A DNA stretch of 9,358 bases from Chitinophagaceae bacterium UBA3961 (GCA_002385265.1 DGDD01000276.1:1-9358); one strand, 5' to 3'; shown: positions 1 to 6,308, counted from the stretch's first letter. The notes: generated by a model not told the origin, from the letters alone. Program-made: numbers and translations.

Positions 1-1
1 C

Positions 2-113
2 GGTTGGTATTGCATGTCGTTTATTGTTGCTACTGATGTACGACCCCTACAGGGTCGTTGGCATTGTACGACGTTTATTGTTGCTACTGATATGCGACCC
101 CTACAGGGTCGTT
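2..113. repeat. Two tandem 54-bp hairpin repeat units
   Basis: Two direct copies lie 54 bp apart. A 20-bp block at 18-37 recurs exactly at 72-91, and a 17-bp block at 41-57 recurs exactly at 95-111. The 17-bp block is a small hairpin: CGACCC, loop CTACA, GGGTCG. A degenerate third relative of the hairpin core may lie around 137-151 (CCTACAGAG). The array may continue left of the window. The layout resembles REP-like extragenic palindromes; I recognise the style from Bacteroidota intergenic DNA but cannot name a family. The short open frame across it is a by-product of the repeat. Confidence 0.85.
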
Positions 114-190
114 CTTCTCTGATTTTTTCGTCAAACGTCCTACAGAGTAGCCTTCCCATTGTAAAACCACACACTCCCTCCGAAGCCGAA

Positions 191-222
191 TTATTAATTC
201 TTAATTCTTAATTCTTAATTAT
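191..222. repeat. AT-rich tandem repeat, 7-bp period
   Basis: About four repeats of a TTAATTC-like heptamer, ending in TTAATTAT. Closely related sequence occurs at 1751-1785, 4656-4684 (inverted) and 6309-6339, so this is a recurrent intergenic element and not a one-off low-complexity tract. Here it directly follows the hairpin repeats. Confidence 0.8.
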
Positions 223-253
223 CATGCAACCTTTTAAACGTGAATAACTTCTC

Positions 254-284
254 TTGTGTGGTGTTTTCAGGAGCCGTACTTTTG
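254..284 (+). promoter_or_regulatory. Bacteroidota-type promoter for the first secreted protein
   Basis: TTG at 254-256 is followed by a 20-bp spacer and TACTTTTG at 277-284, a perfect match to the TAnnTTTG -7 element. This is the Bacteroidota housekeeping promoter layout. Transcription would begin near 290, leaving a leader of roughly 115-120 nt before the ATG at 409. It is the best promoter match noted in the window. The spacer also contains the left arm of a long inverted repeat (260-327), which could affect regulation. Confidence 0.6.
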
Positions 285-327
285 ACCCTTTATTTCGCCC
301 CTCTGAAAATTGGCCTGCCAAAACACC
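260..327. repeat. Inverted repeat spanning promoter and leader
   Basis: GGTGTTTT plus CAGG (260-271) is complementary to CCTG, a CC bulge, and AAAACACC (314-327). That gives 12 paired bases with one 2-nt bulge around a 42-nt interior. The left arm sits in the promoter spacer and the right arm in the predicted leader RNA, so a transcript starting near 290 could not form this hairpin. No T-run follows, so it is a poor terminator for an upstream gene. It may be an operator-like palindrome or chance. Confidence 0.4.
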
Positions 328-408
328 TTCGTTCACTTATCCTATTAACAGACCTCAGACCTCCCCCTGAACGGAACTATCGTATTGTTTAATTTAAACT
401 CTGATCAC

Positions 409-1605
409 ATGAGAAAGCTCTACTTAGTAGTAGTGTTGGCAGTTCTATGTGCCGAATTTGCCACGGCACAACCGGTTTCTACTCCTCGTCGACTTTACTG
501 GAAAGCAAATTCCCCCATTAACACCGCGTATGAAATTGCGTCTGCAACGCAGTTTGTAGATCCCAACGACTGGTACATTAAGAACACTAGCGGTACTTTT
601 ACAGCCATTAGCACACTCGGCGCGGGATTCAATACAGTTACAGCGGCCGATACTCTTTTCATCGAACACAGAAGATTGAAAGTTGCTGCTACTATGACCC
701 TTGGGTCGAATGTTCGAATCATTATGCTGGGCGAAGCCCCGGATGTGTACGATTATGCGCAAACCTTCGATATTAAAGCCGGGGTTACCTTCACCATGTC
801 GAACCCAACAGCTATTTTTAGTATTGGAGGCGATGCCGTTTTTCGCTTGCAAGAAAGATTGGGAGCCGATATCGCAGCAAATTATACACGCCTTGTGATG
901 GGTGGAGTAACCAAAGCTATCAATACATCGAATGTTGACAATGTTCAACAAAAAGGAAACGGGGGCGTTGACGAAGGAATTGGTTCAGTAGCTTTTGCTA
1001 CCAATACCTGGGAAATGGGTGCTGTTGGAAATAATTTTGGAGGATTTCAGCGCTTGGGTGCCCTGCCTGCAACTCTCACTGTTTTCACTGCTACCAAGCA
1101 ACAAAGTAAGGTTGCCGTAACTTGGACCACTCAGCAAGAGTCGAACTTAAAAGCTTACATCGTTGAAAGAAGTAACGATACTAAAACATGGACAGAAGTT
1201 TCTGCGATAGCCGTTAACGGAAACAGCACTACACCGAAATCCTATTCCATCGTTGATGCTGTTCCGGCTCCTGGAGTGAACTACTACCGCTTGCGCATGA
1301 TTGATGTAGATGCAACTTATAGCATTTCCCCAATACGCGCAGTTCGTATGAGCTTAGAAAGCAAAGTGGGAATCTATCCCAATCCTGCTTCCGGAACTGT
1401 AACCATTTTGGTAAACAGTTTGGCCAATACCAGCTTCAATGTAAGTGTATTCAATACAGCCGGTCAACTGGTACAGTTAAAACAAGGAATTAGCGGAACC
1501 AATGTAGTTCGTTTAAATGTGTCTTCGCTGAAACCCGGAACCTACTGGGTGCAGATTCGTCAAGCGAATGGCGAAAAGCAATTGGAAAAATTGATCGTTC
1601 AATAA
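409..1605 (+). CDS. Secreted protein with T9SS type A C-terminal sorting domain
   Basis: A 398-residue protein predicted to be exported by Sec and then carried across the outer membrane by type IX secretion. I chose the ATG at 409, not the upstream in-frame TTG at 385, because it starts a clean signal peptide: MRK, a hydrophobic core, then ATA|Q near residues 18-21. Residues about 25-215 look beta-rich and match no enzyme family I recognise. Residues about 219-313 form an Fn3-like module common before sorting domains (LPATLTVF, then VERSNDTKTW and NYYRLRMIDVD). Residues about 319-398 are the sorting domain, with the hallmark YPNP at 323-326, NTAGQLV at 349-355 and LKPGTYWVQI at 374-383. Catalytic motifs are not evident, so surface, adhesive or structural roles are possible. 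Its paralogue is immediately downstream, but each gene has its own terminator. Confidence 0.88.
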   Translation: MRKLYLVVVLAVLCAEFATAQPVSTPRRLYWKANSPINTAYEIASATQFVDPNDWYIKNTSGTFTAISTLGAGFNTVTAADTLFIEHRRLKVAATMTLGSNVRIIMLGEAPDVYDYAQTFDIKAGVTFTMSNPTAIFSIGGDAVFRLQERLGADIAANYTRLVMGGVTKAINTSNVDNVQQKGNGGVDEGIGSVAFATNTWEMGAVGNNFGGFQRLGALPATLTVFTATKQQSKVAVTWTTQQESNLKAYIVERSNDTKTWTEVSAIAVNGNSTTPKSYSIVDAVPAPGVNYYRLRMIDVDATYSISPIRAVRMSLESKVGIYPNPASGTVTILVNSLANTSFNVSVFNTAGQLVQLKQGISGTNVVRLNVSSLKPGTYWVQIRQANGEKQLEKLIVQ

Positions 1606-1623
1606 GCTAATAAGATACTCTTA

Positions 1624-1696
1624 GAAACCTAAAACAGGTTTCCCAAAAGCGCCTCTCTCTTTCCCTTCTTGGGAGTAGAGAGGCGCTTTTTCTTTT
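1624..1696 (+). terminator. Rho-independent terminator preceded by a small hairpin
   Basis: AAAAGCGCCTCTCT (1645-1658) pairs perfectly with AGAGAGGCGCTTTT (1677-1690) to give a 14-bp stem, with a T-rich tail through 1696. The 18-nt loop has its own small stem, TCCC (1662-1665) with GGGA (1671-1674). A separate 7-bp hairpin, GAAACCT/AGGTTTC with loop AAAAC, lies just upstream at 1624-1642. It ends the transcript of the first secreted-protein gene, so the next gene needs its own promoter. Confidence 0.9.
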
Positions 1697-1750
1697 GCCT
1701 ACCTAAATGTATGTTATTGAAATTTGAGTCTTATAATGCTGAATTTCAAT

Positions 1751-1785
1751 TTATTATTAATTATTGATTCTTAATTATTCATTCC
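1751..1785. repeat. AT-rich intergenic element, second copy
   Basis: A TTATTATTAATTATT-like tract followed by TTCTTAATTATTC, clearly related to the AT-rich elements at 191-222 and 6309-6339 and in the same orientation. It lies between the terminator of the first secreted protein and the start of the second, where a promoter for the second gene would be expected. I see no convincing TAnnTTTG element nearby. Confidence 0.65.
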
Positions 1786-1843
1786 TTGGCACCGTTTGGT
1801 ATGTGTATTGAAACTTAGGGTTGTACCCAGAATCAAAATATTT

Positions 1844-2833
1844 ATGAAAACAATCTTTACCCTTTTTATCGCCTCATTGTTAAGTGTAACTGCTTCAGCC
1901 CGTACGTTGAATACTTGTATCTCATGGTGGGGCGATTGGTCGAACAAGTCTAGTTGGAGTTTGAATCGTGCTCCTCGATCAGGTGATTCAGTTGTAATTC
2001 CTGCAGGTTATGGTGTGGTAATGGAATTGAGCAATGCATCTTACAGTGATCTATACATAAATGTTCAAGGAACTTTGGAAATTAAAAAGGGACTCGCGCT
2101 TGGTTCAACTTCGTATATACTTGTAGGACAGAATGGTTTGATCCGTAGGTTCGGAGCCAAGCCAAATGAAGAGGTCATCACAATCAATGGAGTAAAAAAA
2201 TACGATGAAGTTTCGCCCTACAATATTCGCGGTATCATGTTCGCAAACGCTTCTACAGGGGTATCGCCTGTTGGTTTCAGCTCTAATTTCTTACTGCCGT
2301 TGCAATTTTTGAATTTTTCAGTTGCGCATAGTGATGAAGGAAATACCATTGTTTGGTCAACGGCAGAAGAAGTTGATGGCGAACACTATGAAATCGAGAA
2401 AAGCTTGGATGGAGTTGAGTGGACTACTATTGCGATCTTGTTCGCAGAAGCAAAAGGAGGAATGATAAACAATTATAAATTCCTTGACAAGAATGAAACA
2501 CGTCCGCAGGTTTATTATAGAATTGCACAAGTTGACGCCGGAACTCCGGTAAAATATTCAAACGTTCGCATGATTAAAATGGAAATGCCCAATAAGCACT
2601 TAAAAATTTTTAAGTCGAGTGCCTCCACCATTGCTATCGATTGGTTTGAAGATGCCGGTGTAAATTTAGATGTAACGGTAGTAGGTATGAATGGACAGCA
2701 AGTAGCTCAAAAGAAAATAAATTCAGCTTCTAACCGCACACAAATTGAGTTGCCTTTGAACAATGCAGGGGTATTGGTAGTGAAAGTAAGAGAAGCTTCC
2801 GGTTGTGTGCACCTTCAAAAAATAGTGTTTTAG
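1844..2833 (+). CDS. Secreted protein, probable divergent T9SS substrate, paralogue of upstream gene
   Basis: A 329-residue protein. The ATG at 1844 begins a good signal peptide (MKTIFTLF, hydrophobic core, TASA|R near residue 19-20); the frame is open upstream to a TTG at 1796, which would bury the signal. Residues about 24-105 resemble G8-like or right-handed-helix repeats in secreted proteins (SWSLNRAPRSGDSVVIPAG, then INVQGTLEI); family assignment is tentative. Residues about 150-245 are the same Fn3-like module as in the upstream protein (LPLQFLNF, EIEKSLDGVEWTTI, YYRIAQVDAG). Residues about 250-329 occupy the place of a sorting domain (VVGMNGQQVAQ, NNAGVLVVKV, LQKIVF), but the usual YPNP is replaced by KIFKSS. 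T9SS export is therefore inferred. Function is unknown. A strong terminator follows, and the epimerase gene is convergent. Confidence 0.85.
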   Translation: MKTIFTLFIASLLSVTASARTLNTCISWWGDWSNKSSWSLNRAPRSGDSVVIPAGYGVVMELSNASYSDLYINVQGTLEIKKGLALGSTSYILVGQNGLIRRFGAKPNEEVITINGVKKYDEVSPYNIRGIMFANASTGVSPVGFSSNFLLPLQFLNFSVAHSDEGNTIVWSTAEEVDGEHYEIEKSLDGVEWTTIAILFAEAKGGMINNYKFLDKNETRPQVYYRIAQVDAGTPVKYSNVRMIKMEMPNKHLKIFKSSASTIAIDWFEDAGVNLDVTVVGMNGQQVAQKKINSASNRTQIELPLNNAGVLVVKVREASGCVHLQKIVF

Positions 2834-2862
2834 TTTTCATAATAGCATGATTTCAAGGGTTG

Positions 2863-2899
2863 CCCCTTATCGCCGGAAGTCGGGATAAGGGGTTTTTTT
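2863..2899 (+). terminator. Rho-independent terminator after second secreted protein
   Basis: CCCCTTATC (2863-2871) pairs with GATAAGGGG (2884-2892), with possible inner CC/GG pairs, followed by seven T residues (2893-2899). The T-run overlaps the last codon region of the convergent minus-strand gene, whose stop is at 2898-2900. Reading leftward the same hairpin has no T-run after it, so it serves mainly the plus strand and is at best a weak brake for the minus strand. Confidence 0.9.
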
Positions 2900-3299
2900 A
2901 TGGCTTCTCCATGCATAGTTCAACCAATACGCCATTTGTGTTTTTTGGGTGAACAAAGCAAACCAATTTGTTATCGGCCCCTTGTTTGGGCGTTTCATTC
3001 AACAAGGTGAAACCGGCTTCCCGAAGACGTTTCATTTCCGCTTCAATATCGGTTACGCCAAAAGCAATGTGATGAATTCCCTCCCCTTTCTGCTCTATAA
3101 ACTTGGAAATCACTCCATTAGGGTCGGTGCTTTCTAATAGTTCAATTTTTGTGGGCCCGGTCTTGAAAAAAGCAGTGGCTACTTTTTCAGACTCAACGGT
3201 TTCCGTTTTATAGCAAGGCGCATTCAAAAGAGCCTCGTACAAGGGAATGGAAACATCCAGGCTTTTCACAGCAATTCCAATATGTTCAACGTTTTGCAT
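2898..3299 (-). CDS. mce: Methylmalonyl-CoA epimerase (VOC superfamily)
   Basis: A complete 133-residue cytosolic protein, the usual length for this enzyme. It interconverts the (S) and (R) forms of methylmalonyl-CoA, linking propionyl-CoA carboxylation with B12-dependent mutase; in Bacteroidota this often runs toward propionate or succinyl-CoA. It shows two paired beta-alpha-beta-beta-beta modules: MQNVEHIGIAV at the start and GEGIHHIAFGV near residues 72-82. Likely metal ligands are His6, Glu53 (KIELLE), one of His76/His77, and Glu127 (GVLVELC), as expected for a VOC metal site. The ATG is the complement of 3297-3299. It is a single-gene unit, divergent from iscS across 138 bp and convergent with the secreted-protein gene. 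Mutase genes are not in the window. Another VOC enzyme is less likely given the full-length match to this family's motifs. Confidence 0.9.
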   Translation of the reverse strand: MQNVEHIGIAVKSLDVSIPLYEALLNAPCYKTETVESEKVATAFFKTGPTKIELLESTDPNGVISKFIEQKGEGIHHIAFGVTDIEAEMKRLREAGFTLLNETPKQGADNKLVCFVHPKNTNGVLVELCMEKP

Positions 3300-3396
3300 A
3301 TCAATAGTTTAGCTAAATTAATGACAACTTGTTTACGAAATCGGTAAAATAAGAGTTTAATGTTGCGCTATCGCTTAAAAATAGAACCATTTGAGG

Positions 3397-3404
3397 TAAA
3401 TTTG
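3397..3404 (+). promoter_or_regulatory. Probable -7 element for the isc operon
   Basis: TAAATTTG is a perfect TAnnTTTG. Transcription would start near 3411, giving a leader of under 30 nt before the iscS ATG. I do not see a good TTTG/TTG element at the expected 19-21 bp upstream, so the promoter may be weak or activator-dependent. A 9-bp direct repeat, TTAAATAGA at 3408-3416 and 3422-3430, lies right at the predicted start and leader. Confidence 0.45.
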
Positions 3405-3437
3405 TGTTTAAATAGAGAGACTTAAATAGAATTTGAC

Positions 3438-4655
3438 ATGCTGAATTTACCAATTTACTTAGATCATAATGCTACTACTCCCTGTGACCCTCGAGTAGTA
3501 GAGGCAATGTTGCCGTATTTTTCAAGCCACTACGGAAACGCTGCCAGCCGTAACCACCCGTTCGGATGGGCTGCGGAAGAAGCCGTTGATTATGCACGCG
3601 AACAAGTGGCAAAACTGATTGGAGCCGATCCTAAAGAAATCATTTTTACTTCAGGAGCAACTGAATCAGATAATTTGGCTATCAAAGGTGTGTTCGACAT
3701 GTACGCCAGCAAAGGAAATCACATCATTACAGTGGTTACCGAACACAAGGCGGTATTGGACACTTGTAAGCATATTGAGAAAGTAGGCGGAGAAGTAACC
3801 TATATGCCGGTTGACGGAGAAGGGTTGATTGATTTAGCTGCTTTAGAAGCTGCTATTACTCCAAAAACGATCTTGATCGCTATCATGTATGCGAACAACG
3901 AAACCGGAGTAGTGATGCCTGTTAAGGAAATCAGTGCCATTGCCAGAAAACATGGCGTATTGTTTTTCACGGATGCTACACAAGCGGTAGGTAAAATTCC
4001 GGTAGATGTAAACAAAGATGGAATTGACTTGATGGCAATTTCTGCTCATAAAATGTACGGTCCAAAAGGTGTTGGTGCCTTGTACGTTCGTCGCAAAAAC
4101 CCACGCGTAAAAGTTACTGCTCAAATGGACGGTGGCGGTCACGAACGTGGCATGCGCAGTGGTACTTTGAATGTAACCGGTATCGTAGGATTCGGTAAAG
4201 CATGCGAAATAGCTATGCAAGAAATGGAATCTGAAGCCATTCGATTGAGCAAATTGCGCGATAAATTAGAGTCGGCATTGATGCAATTGGAAGAAGCTTA
4301 TGTAAACGGAAGCCGTGAGCACCGTTTGCCTCACACAACCAATATTTCTTTCAAATACGTAGAGGGCGAAGGTTTGATGATGGGCTTTAATAAGAACATT
4401 GCCTTGTCTTCAGGTTCAGCTTGTACTTCTGCCTCTTTGGAACCGAGCTATGTATTGAAAGCATTAGGATTGGGTGATGATTTGGCGCACAGCTCTCTTC
4501 GTTTCGGTTTGGGTAAGTTCACTACGGAAGAACAAATTGATTATACCATCAAGGCTGTTTCTGAAACCGTAACCAAATTGCGTGAAATGAGCCCACTGTG
4601 GGAGATGTTCAAGGAAGGAATTGATTTGAATTCTATTGAATGGGCGCACCACTAA
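3438..4655 (+). CDS. iscS: Cysteine desulfurase IscS
   Basis: A complete 405-residue PLP enzyme that takes sulfur from L-cysteine as an enzyme persulfide and passes it to IscU; it is also a likely sulfur source for tRNA thiolation. The length is almost that of the E. coli enzyme (404). Visible motifs: LDHNATTP (8-15), [14 protein letters not shown] (71-84), [10 protein letters not shown] with His103, NNETG (153-157), DATQ with Asp179 and Gln182, [10 protein letters not shown] with the PLP lysine Lys205, [12 protein letters not shown] (232-243), and [10 protein letters not shown] with the catalytic Cys329 on the mobile loop. The C-terminus [10 protein letters not shown] matches the group I IscS tail that docks IscU, and separates it from SufS. 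The ATG at 3438 gives the normal IscS N-terminus. It is first of three isc genes; no iscR is adjacent. Confidence 0.97.
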   Translation: MLNLPIYLDHNATTPCDPRVVEAMLPYFSSHYGNAASRNHPFGWAAEEAVDYAREQVAKLIGADPKEIIFTSGATESDNLAIKGVFDMYASKGNHIITVVTEHKAVLDTCKHIEKVGGEVTYMPVDGEGLIDLAALEAAITPKTILIAIMYANNETGVVMPVKEISAIARKHGVLFFTDATQAVGKIPVDVNKDGIDLMAISAHKMYGPKGVGALYVRRKNPRVKVTAQMDGGGHERGMRSGTLNVTGIVGFGKACEIAMQEMESEAIRLSKLRDKLESALMQLEEAYVNGSREHRLPHTTNISFKYVEGEGLMMGFNKNIALSSGSACTSASLEPSYVLKALGLGDDLAHSSLRFGLGKFTTEEQIDYTIKAVSETVTKLREMSPLWEMFKEGIDLNSIEWAHH

Positions 4656-4684
4656 ATAATTAATAATTAAGAATTAATAATTAA
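4656..4684. repeat. AT-rich element inside the isc operon (inverted copy)
   Basis: This 29-bp tract of AATAATTAATAATTAAG-type sequence is the reverse complement of the AT-rich elements elsewhere in the window. It fills more than half of the 54-bp gap between iscS and iscU. No stable hairpin followed by a T-run is seen, so it should not terminate transcription. It may affect mRNA processing or translation of iscU. Confidence 0.7.
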
Positions 4685-4709
4685 CAAGAAAGAATAAAAT
4701 CATAGAACT

Positions 4710-5129
4710 ATGGCATATTCAGATAAATTGATCGACCACTACCAAAATCCTAAGAATGTTGGTACTCTCGACAAATCAAAGAAAACAGTAGGTACCGGTT
4801 TAGTAGGTGCACCTGAGTGCGGCGACGTAATGCGTTTGCAAATTGAGGTAGACGATGCTACCGGAACCATCACCGACGCTAAATTCAAGACCTTCGGTTG
4901 TGGAAGCGCTATCGCTTCTTCTTCAGTAGCAACTGAGTGGTTAAAAGGTAAAACAGTAGAACAAGCCTTAACAATCGACAATATGGACATCGTGGAAGAA
5001 TTGAACCTTCCTCCGGTGAAAATTCACTGCTCTGTATTGGCCGAAGACGCGATCAAAGCTGCTATCAATGACTACCGCGTTAAAAACGGTTTGGAAGCGA
5101 TTCAGTTTGAAGAGAAAGGCGTTCATTAA
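4710..5129 (+). CDS. iscU: Fe-S cluster scaffold IscU
   Basis: A complete 139-residue cytosolic scaffold on which [2Fe-2S] and [4Fe-4S] clusters are built from iron and IscS-derived sulfur. The three ligand cysteines are present: Cys37 in GAPECGD, Cys64 in TFGCGSAIASSS, and Cys107 in KIHCS. Asp39 and His106, which tune cluster stability and release, are also present. LPPVK at 100-104 is the motif bound by the Hsp70 chaperone HscA in E. coli. The protein is a single-domain IscU, neither the longer multidomain NifU nor a SufU with its extra insertion. It lies 54 bp after iscS and 22 bp before iscA, consistent with one transcript. No hscA or hscB is in the window, so DnaK or a distant HscA may act on LPPVK. 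Confidence 0.97.
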   Translation: MAYSDKLIDHYQNPKNVGTLDKSKKTVGTGLVGAPECGDVMRLQIEVDDATGTITDAKFKTFGCGSAIASSSVATEWLKGKTVEQALTIDNMDIVEELNLPPVKIHCSVLAEDAIKAAINDYRVKNGLEAIQFEEKGVH

Positions 5130-5151
5130 TTGAACTGTAAAATCCTGTGAT

Positions 5152-5505
5152 ATGAGTGTTGCATTAGACAATGGAATATATGTGAGTGATAAAGCCAAAG
5201 AAAAATTGGCGAAGTTGAAAGCTGATGCCGGAATTGATGACAATTCCGACTATTTCCTCCGCGTTGGGGTAGTAGGTGGTGGCTGTTCAGGGTTGAGCTA
5301 CAAACTTGATTTCGACAACGAAACCCGTCCTACTGATCAAGTGTTTGAAGACAATGGAGTGAAATTGGTAACCGACCTCAAAAGTTTCCTTTATTTGGTA
5401 AACACTATGTTGGACTTCAGCGATGGGTTGAACGGAAAAGGATTCTTTTTCAACAACCCCAATGCCAGCCGTACTTGCGGTTGTGGCGACAGTTTCTCCG
5501 TTTAG
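5152..5505 (+). CDS. iscA: A-type Fe-S carrier IscA
   Basis: A complete 117-residue HesB/IscA-family carrier that accepts clusters or iron from the assembly machinery and passes them to client proteins. The three conserved cysteines are Cys45 (GGGCSGLSY) and Cys109 and Cys111 (TCGCGDSFSV). The C-terminal CGCG plus SF.V ending is the family signature. Compared with E. coli IscA it is about ten residues longer, mostly in the N-terminal region (LKADAGIDDNSDYF). It is the last gene of the operon: the stop codon is followed within 30 bp by a strong terminator. SufA or ErpA are alternative names in the same family; placement directly after iscSU favours IscA. Confidence 0.93.
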   Translation: MSVALDNGIYVSDKAKEKLAKLKADAGIDDNSDYFLRVGVVGGGCSGLSYKLDFDNETRPTDQVFEDNGVKLVTDLKSFLYLVNTMLDFSDGLNGKGFFFNNPNASRTCGCGDSFSV

Positions 5506-5534
5506 AGATTTCATTTGAACTGGTAAGATAGAAG

Positions 5535-5564
5535 TCCCGATCTAATTAGGTCGGGATTTTTTTT
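5535..5564 (+). terminator. Terminator of the isc operon
   Basis: TCCCGATCT (5535-5543) pairs with AGGTCGGGA (5548-5556) to make a 9-bp stem with one G-T wobble and an AATT loop, followed by eight T residues (5557-5564). It ends transcription 59 bp after iscA, so the operon stops at three genes. Confidence 0.93.
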
Positions 5565-5573
5565 GCGCTAGAT

Positions 5574-5603
5574 CCAAAAAAAATCCCGCTCTTTTGGAGC
5601 GGG
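5574..5603 (-). terminator. Minus-strand terminator with no visible gene
   Basis: CCCGCTC (5585-5591) and GAGCGGG (5597-5603) form a 7-bp GC-rich stem with a 5-base loop. Read on the minus strand, the stem is followed by eight U residues (complement of the A-run 5576-5583). On the plus strand there is no T-run after it, so it is oriented to stop leftward transcription. No credible minus-strand gene lies between here and gldF. Confidence 0.75.
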
Positions 5604-5755
5604 TTGTGCAGTAGGTTTTGGAACGTATAATTTGGTATAGCAATCGCCAGAAACCGTATAATGATCTTGTATAGGATTTGTAATTGGGACTCGAATTTAA
5701 GAAATCATTGAATACGAAGAGCAAAGAGTTAATAAAAAATTAAAGAAGAGAGGGT
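5604..5755. other. Intergenic stretch, no gene recognised
   Basis: I see no credible coding frame, tRNA or promoter here on either strand. The 8-mer CGTATAAT occurs twice (near 5624 and 5655). The segment leads into the purine-rich repeats. If the minus-strand terminator at its left end is used, this DNA would be the 3' part of a leftward transcript. Confidence 0.5.
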
Positions 5756-6200
5756 AATTTGAGAATGTGATGGTTTGATAATGCCGAAATGAAATACAAA
5801 GAAAGAAGAGGGACGCTGCGAAAACGCTGCGCCGCTGCGGTGAAAAAGAACAGGGGAATACAGGAAGCGAGGAAAACAGGAGACGAGGAAAGAGGAGAAT
5901 TTGAGAATGCGGTGGTTTGATAATGCGGGAGTGAAATATAAAGAAAGAAGAGGGACGCTGCGAAAACGCTGCGGTCGCTGCGCCGCTGCGTTGGAAAAGA
6001 ACAGGGGAATACAGGAAGCGAGGAAAACAGGAGACGAAGAGGGAGGAGAATTTGAGAATGCGGTGTTTTGATAATGCGGGAGTGAAATATAAAGAAAGAA
6101 GAGGGACGCTGCGAAAACGCTGCGTTCGCTGCGCCGCTGCGGTGAAAAAGAACAGGGGAATACAGGAAGCGAGGAAAACAGGAGACGAGGAACGAGGAGA
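5756..6200. repeat. Three tandem 142-152-bp purine-rich repeats with CGCTGCG arrays
   Basis: Units are about 5756-5897, 5898-6048 and 6049-6200, each starting AATTTGAGAATG and ending in a GACGAGGA/GAGGAG-type purine tract. Each contains an array of the heptamer CGCTGCG: three in unit 1 (5814, 5825, 5833), four in unit 2 (5956, 5967, 5976, 5984) and four in unit 3 (6107, 6118, 6127, 6135). One heptamer plus a 2-bp spacer accounts for the 9-bp length difference. The plus strand is strongly purine-biased (43 of 50 bases at 5851-5900). Unit lengths are not multiples of three, so the long minus-strand open frame across them cannot be conserved coding repeats. I know of related heptamer modules in Bacteroidota intergenic DNA but cannot assign function. 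Confidence 0.9.
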
Positions 6201-6243
6201 ACAGTAAACGAGGAGGGAGGAAAGAGGTAGGCAGAGAACGAAT

Positions 6244-6284
6244 CTTTGCGAATGCTTAGCGGGCTTCGCGTGCTTTGCGGTGAA
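6244..6284. repeat. Degenerate CTTTGCG array related to the tandem repeats
   Basis: Four heptamer-like blocks, CTTTGCG (6244), GCTTAGCG (6254), CTTCGCG (6264) and CTTTGCG (6273), are followed by GTGAA. This repeats the design of the CGCTGCG arrays, which end in GTGAAAAAG in units 1 and 3, with T in place of the G/C core. It looks like a diverged member of the same family. Confidence 0.55.
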
Positions 6285-6308
6285 GAATAAAGCCTGCGCT
6301 TCGGTCCC

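Noticed and set aside
14..211. A 65-codon plus-strand frame
   Set aside because: It is only a translation of the 54-bp hairpin units (54 is a multiple of three) and then the AT repeat; nothing resembles a protein family.
385..408. TTG start for the first secreted protein
   Set aside because: It adds eight polar residues before an otherwise standard signal peptide beginning at ATG 409.
1796..1843. TTG start for the second secreted protein
   Set aside because: It adds 16 residues, including several basic ones, before a clean signal peptide starting at ATG 1844.
2863..2892. Terminator for the minus-strand epimerase gene
   Set aside because: The hairpin is present but no T-run follows it on the minus strand, so only the plus-strand call is supported.
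3800..4652. Antisense open frames inside iscS
   Set aside because: They are shadows of a strongly conserved gene and show no family motifs.
5686..5697. GGGACTCGAATT, which on the minus strand resembles a tRNA T-loop (TTCGAGTCCC)
   Set aside because: No matching T-stem 5' half, anticodon arm or acceptor stem can be found around it.
5756..6200. CRISPR array
   Set aside because: The repeating units are similar over their whole 142-152-bp length; there are no unique spacers between short identical repeats and no cas genes.
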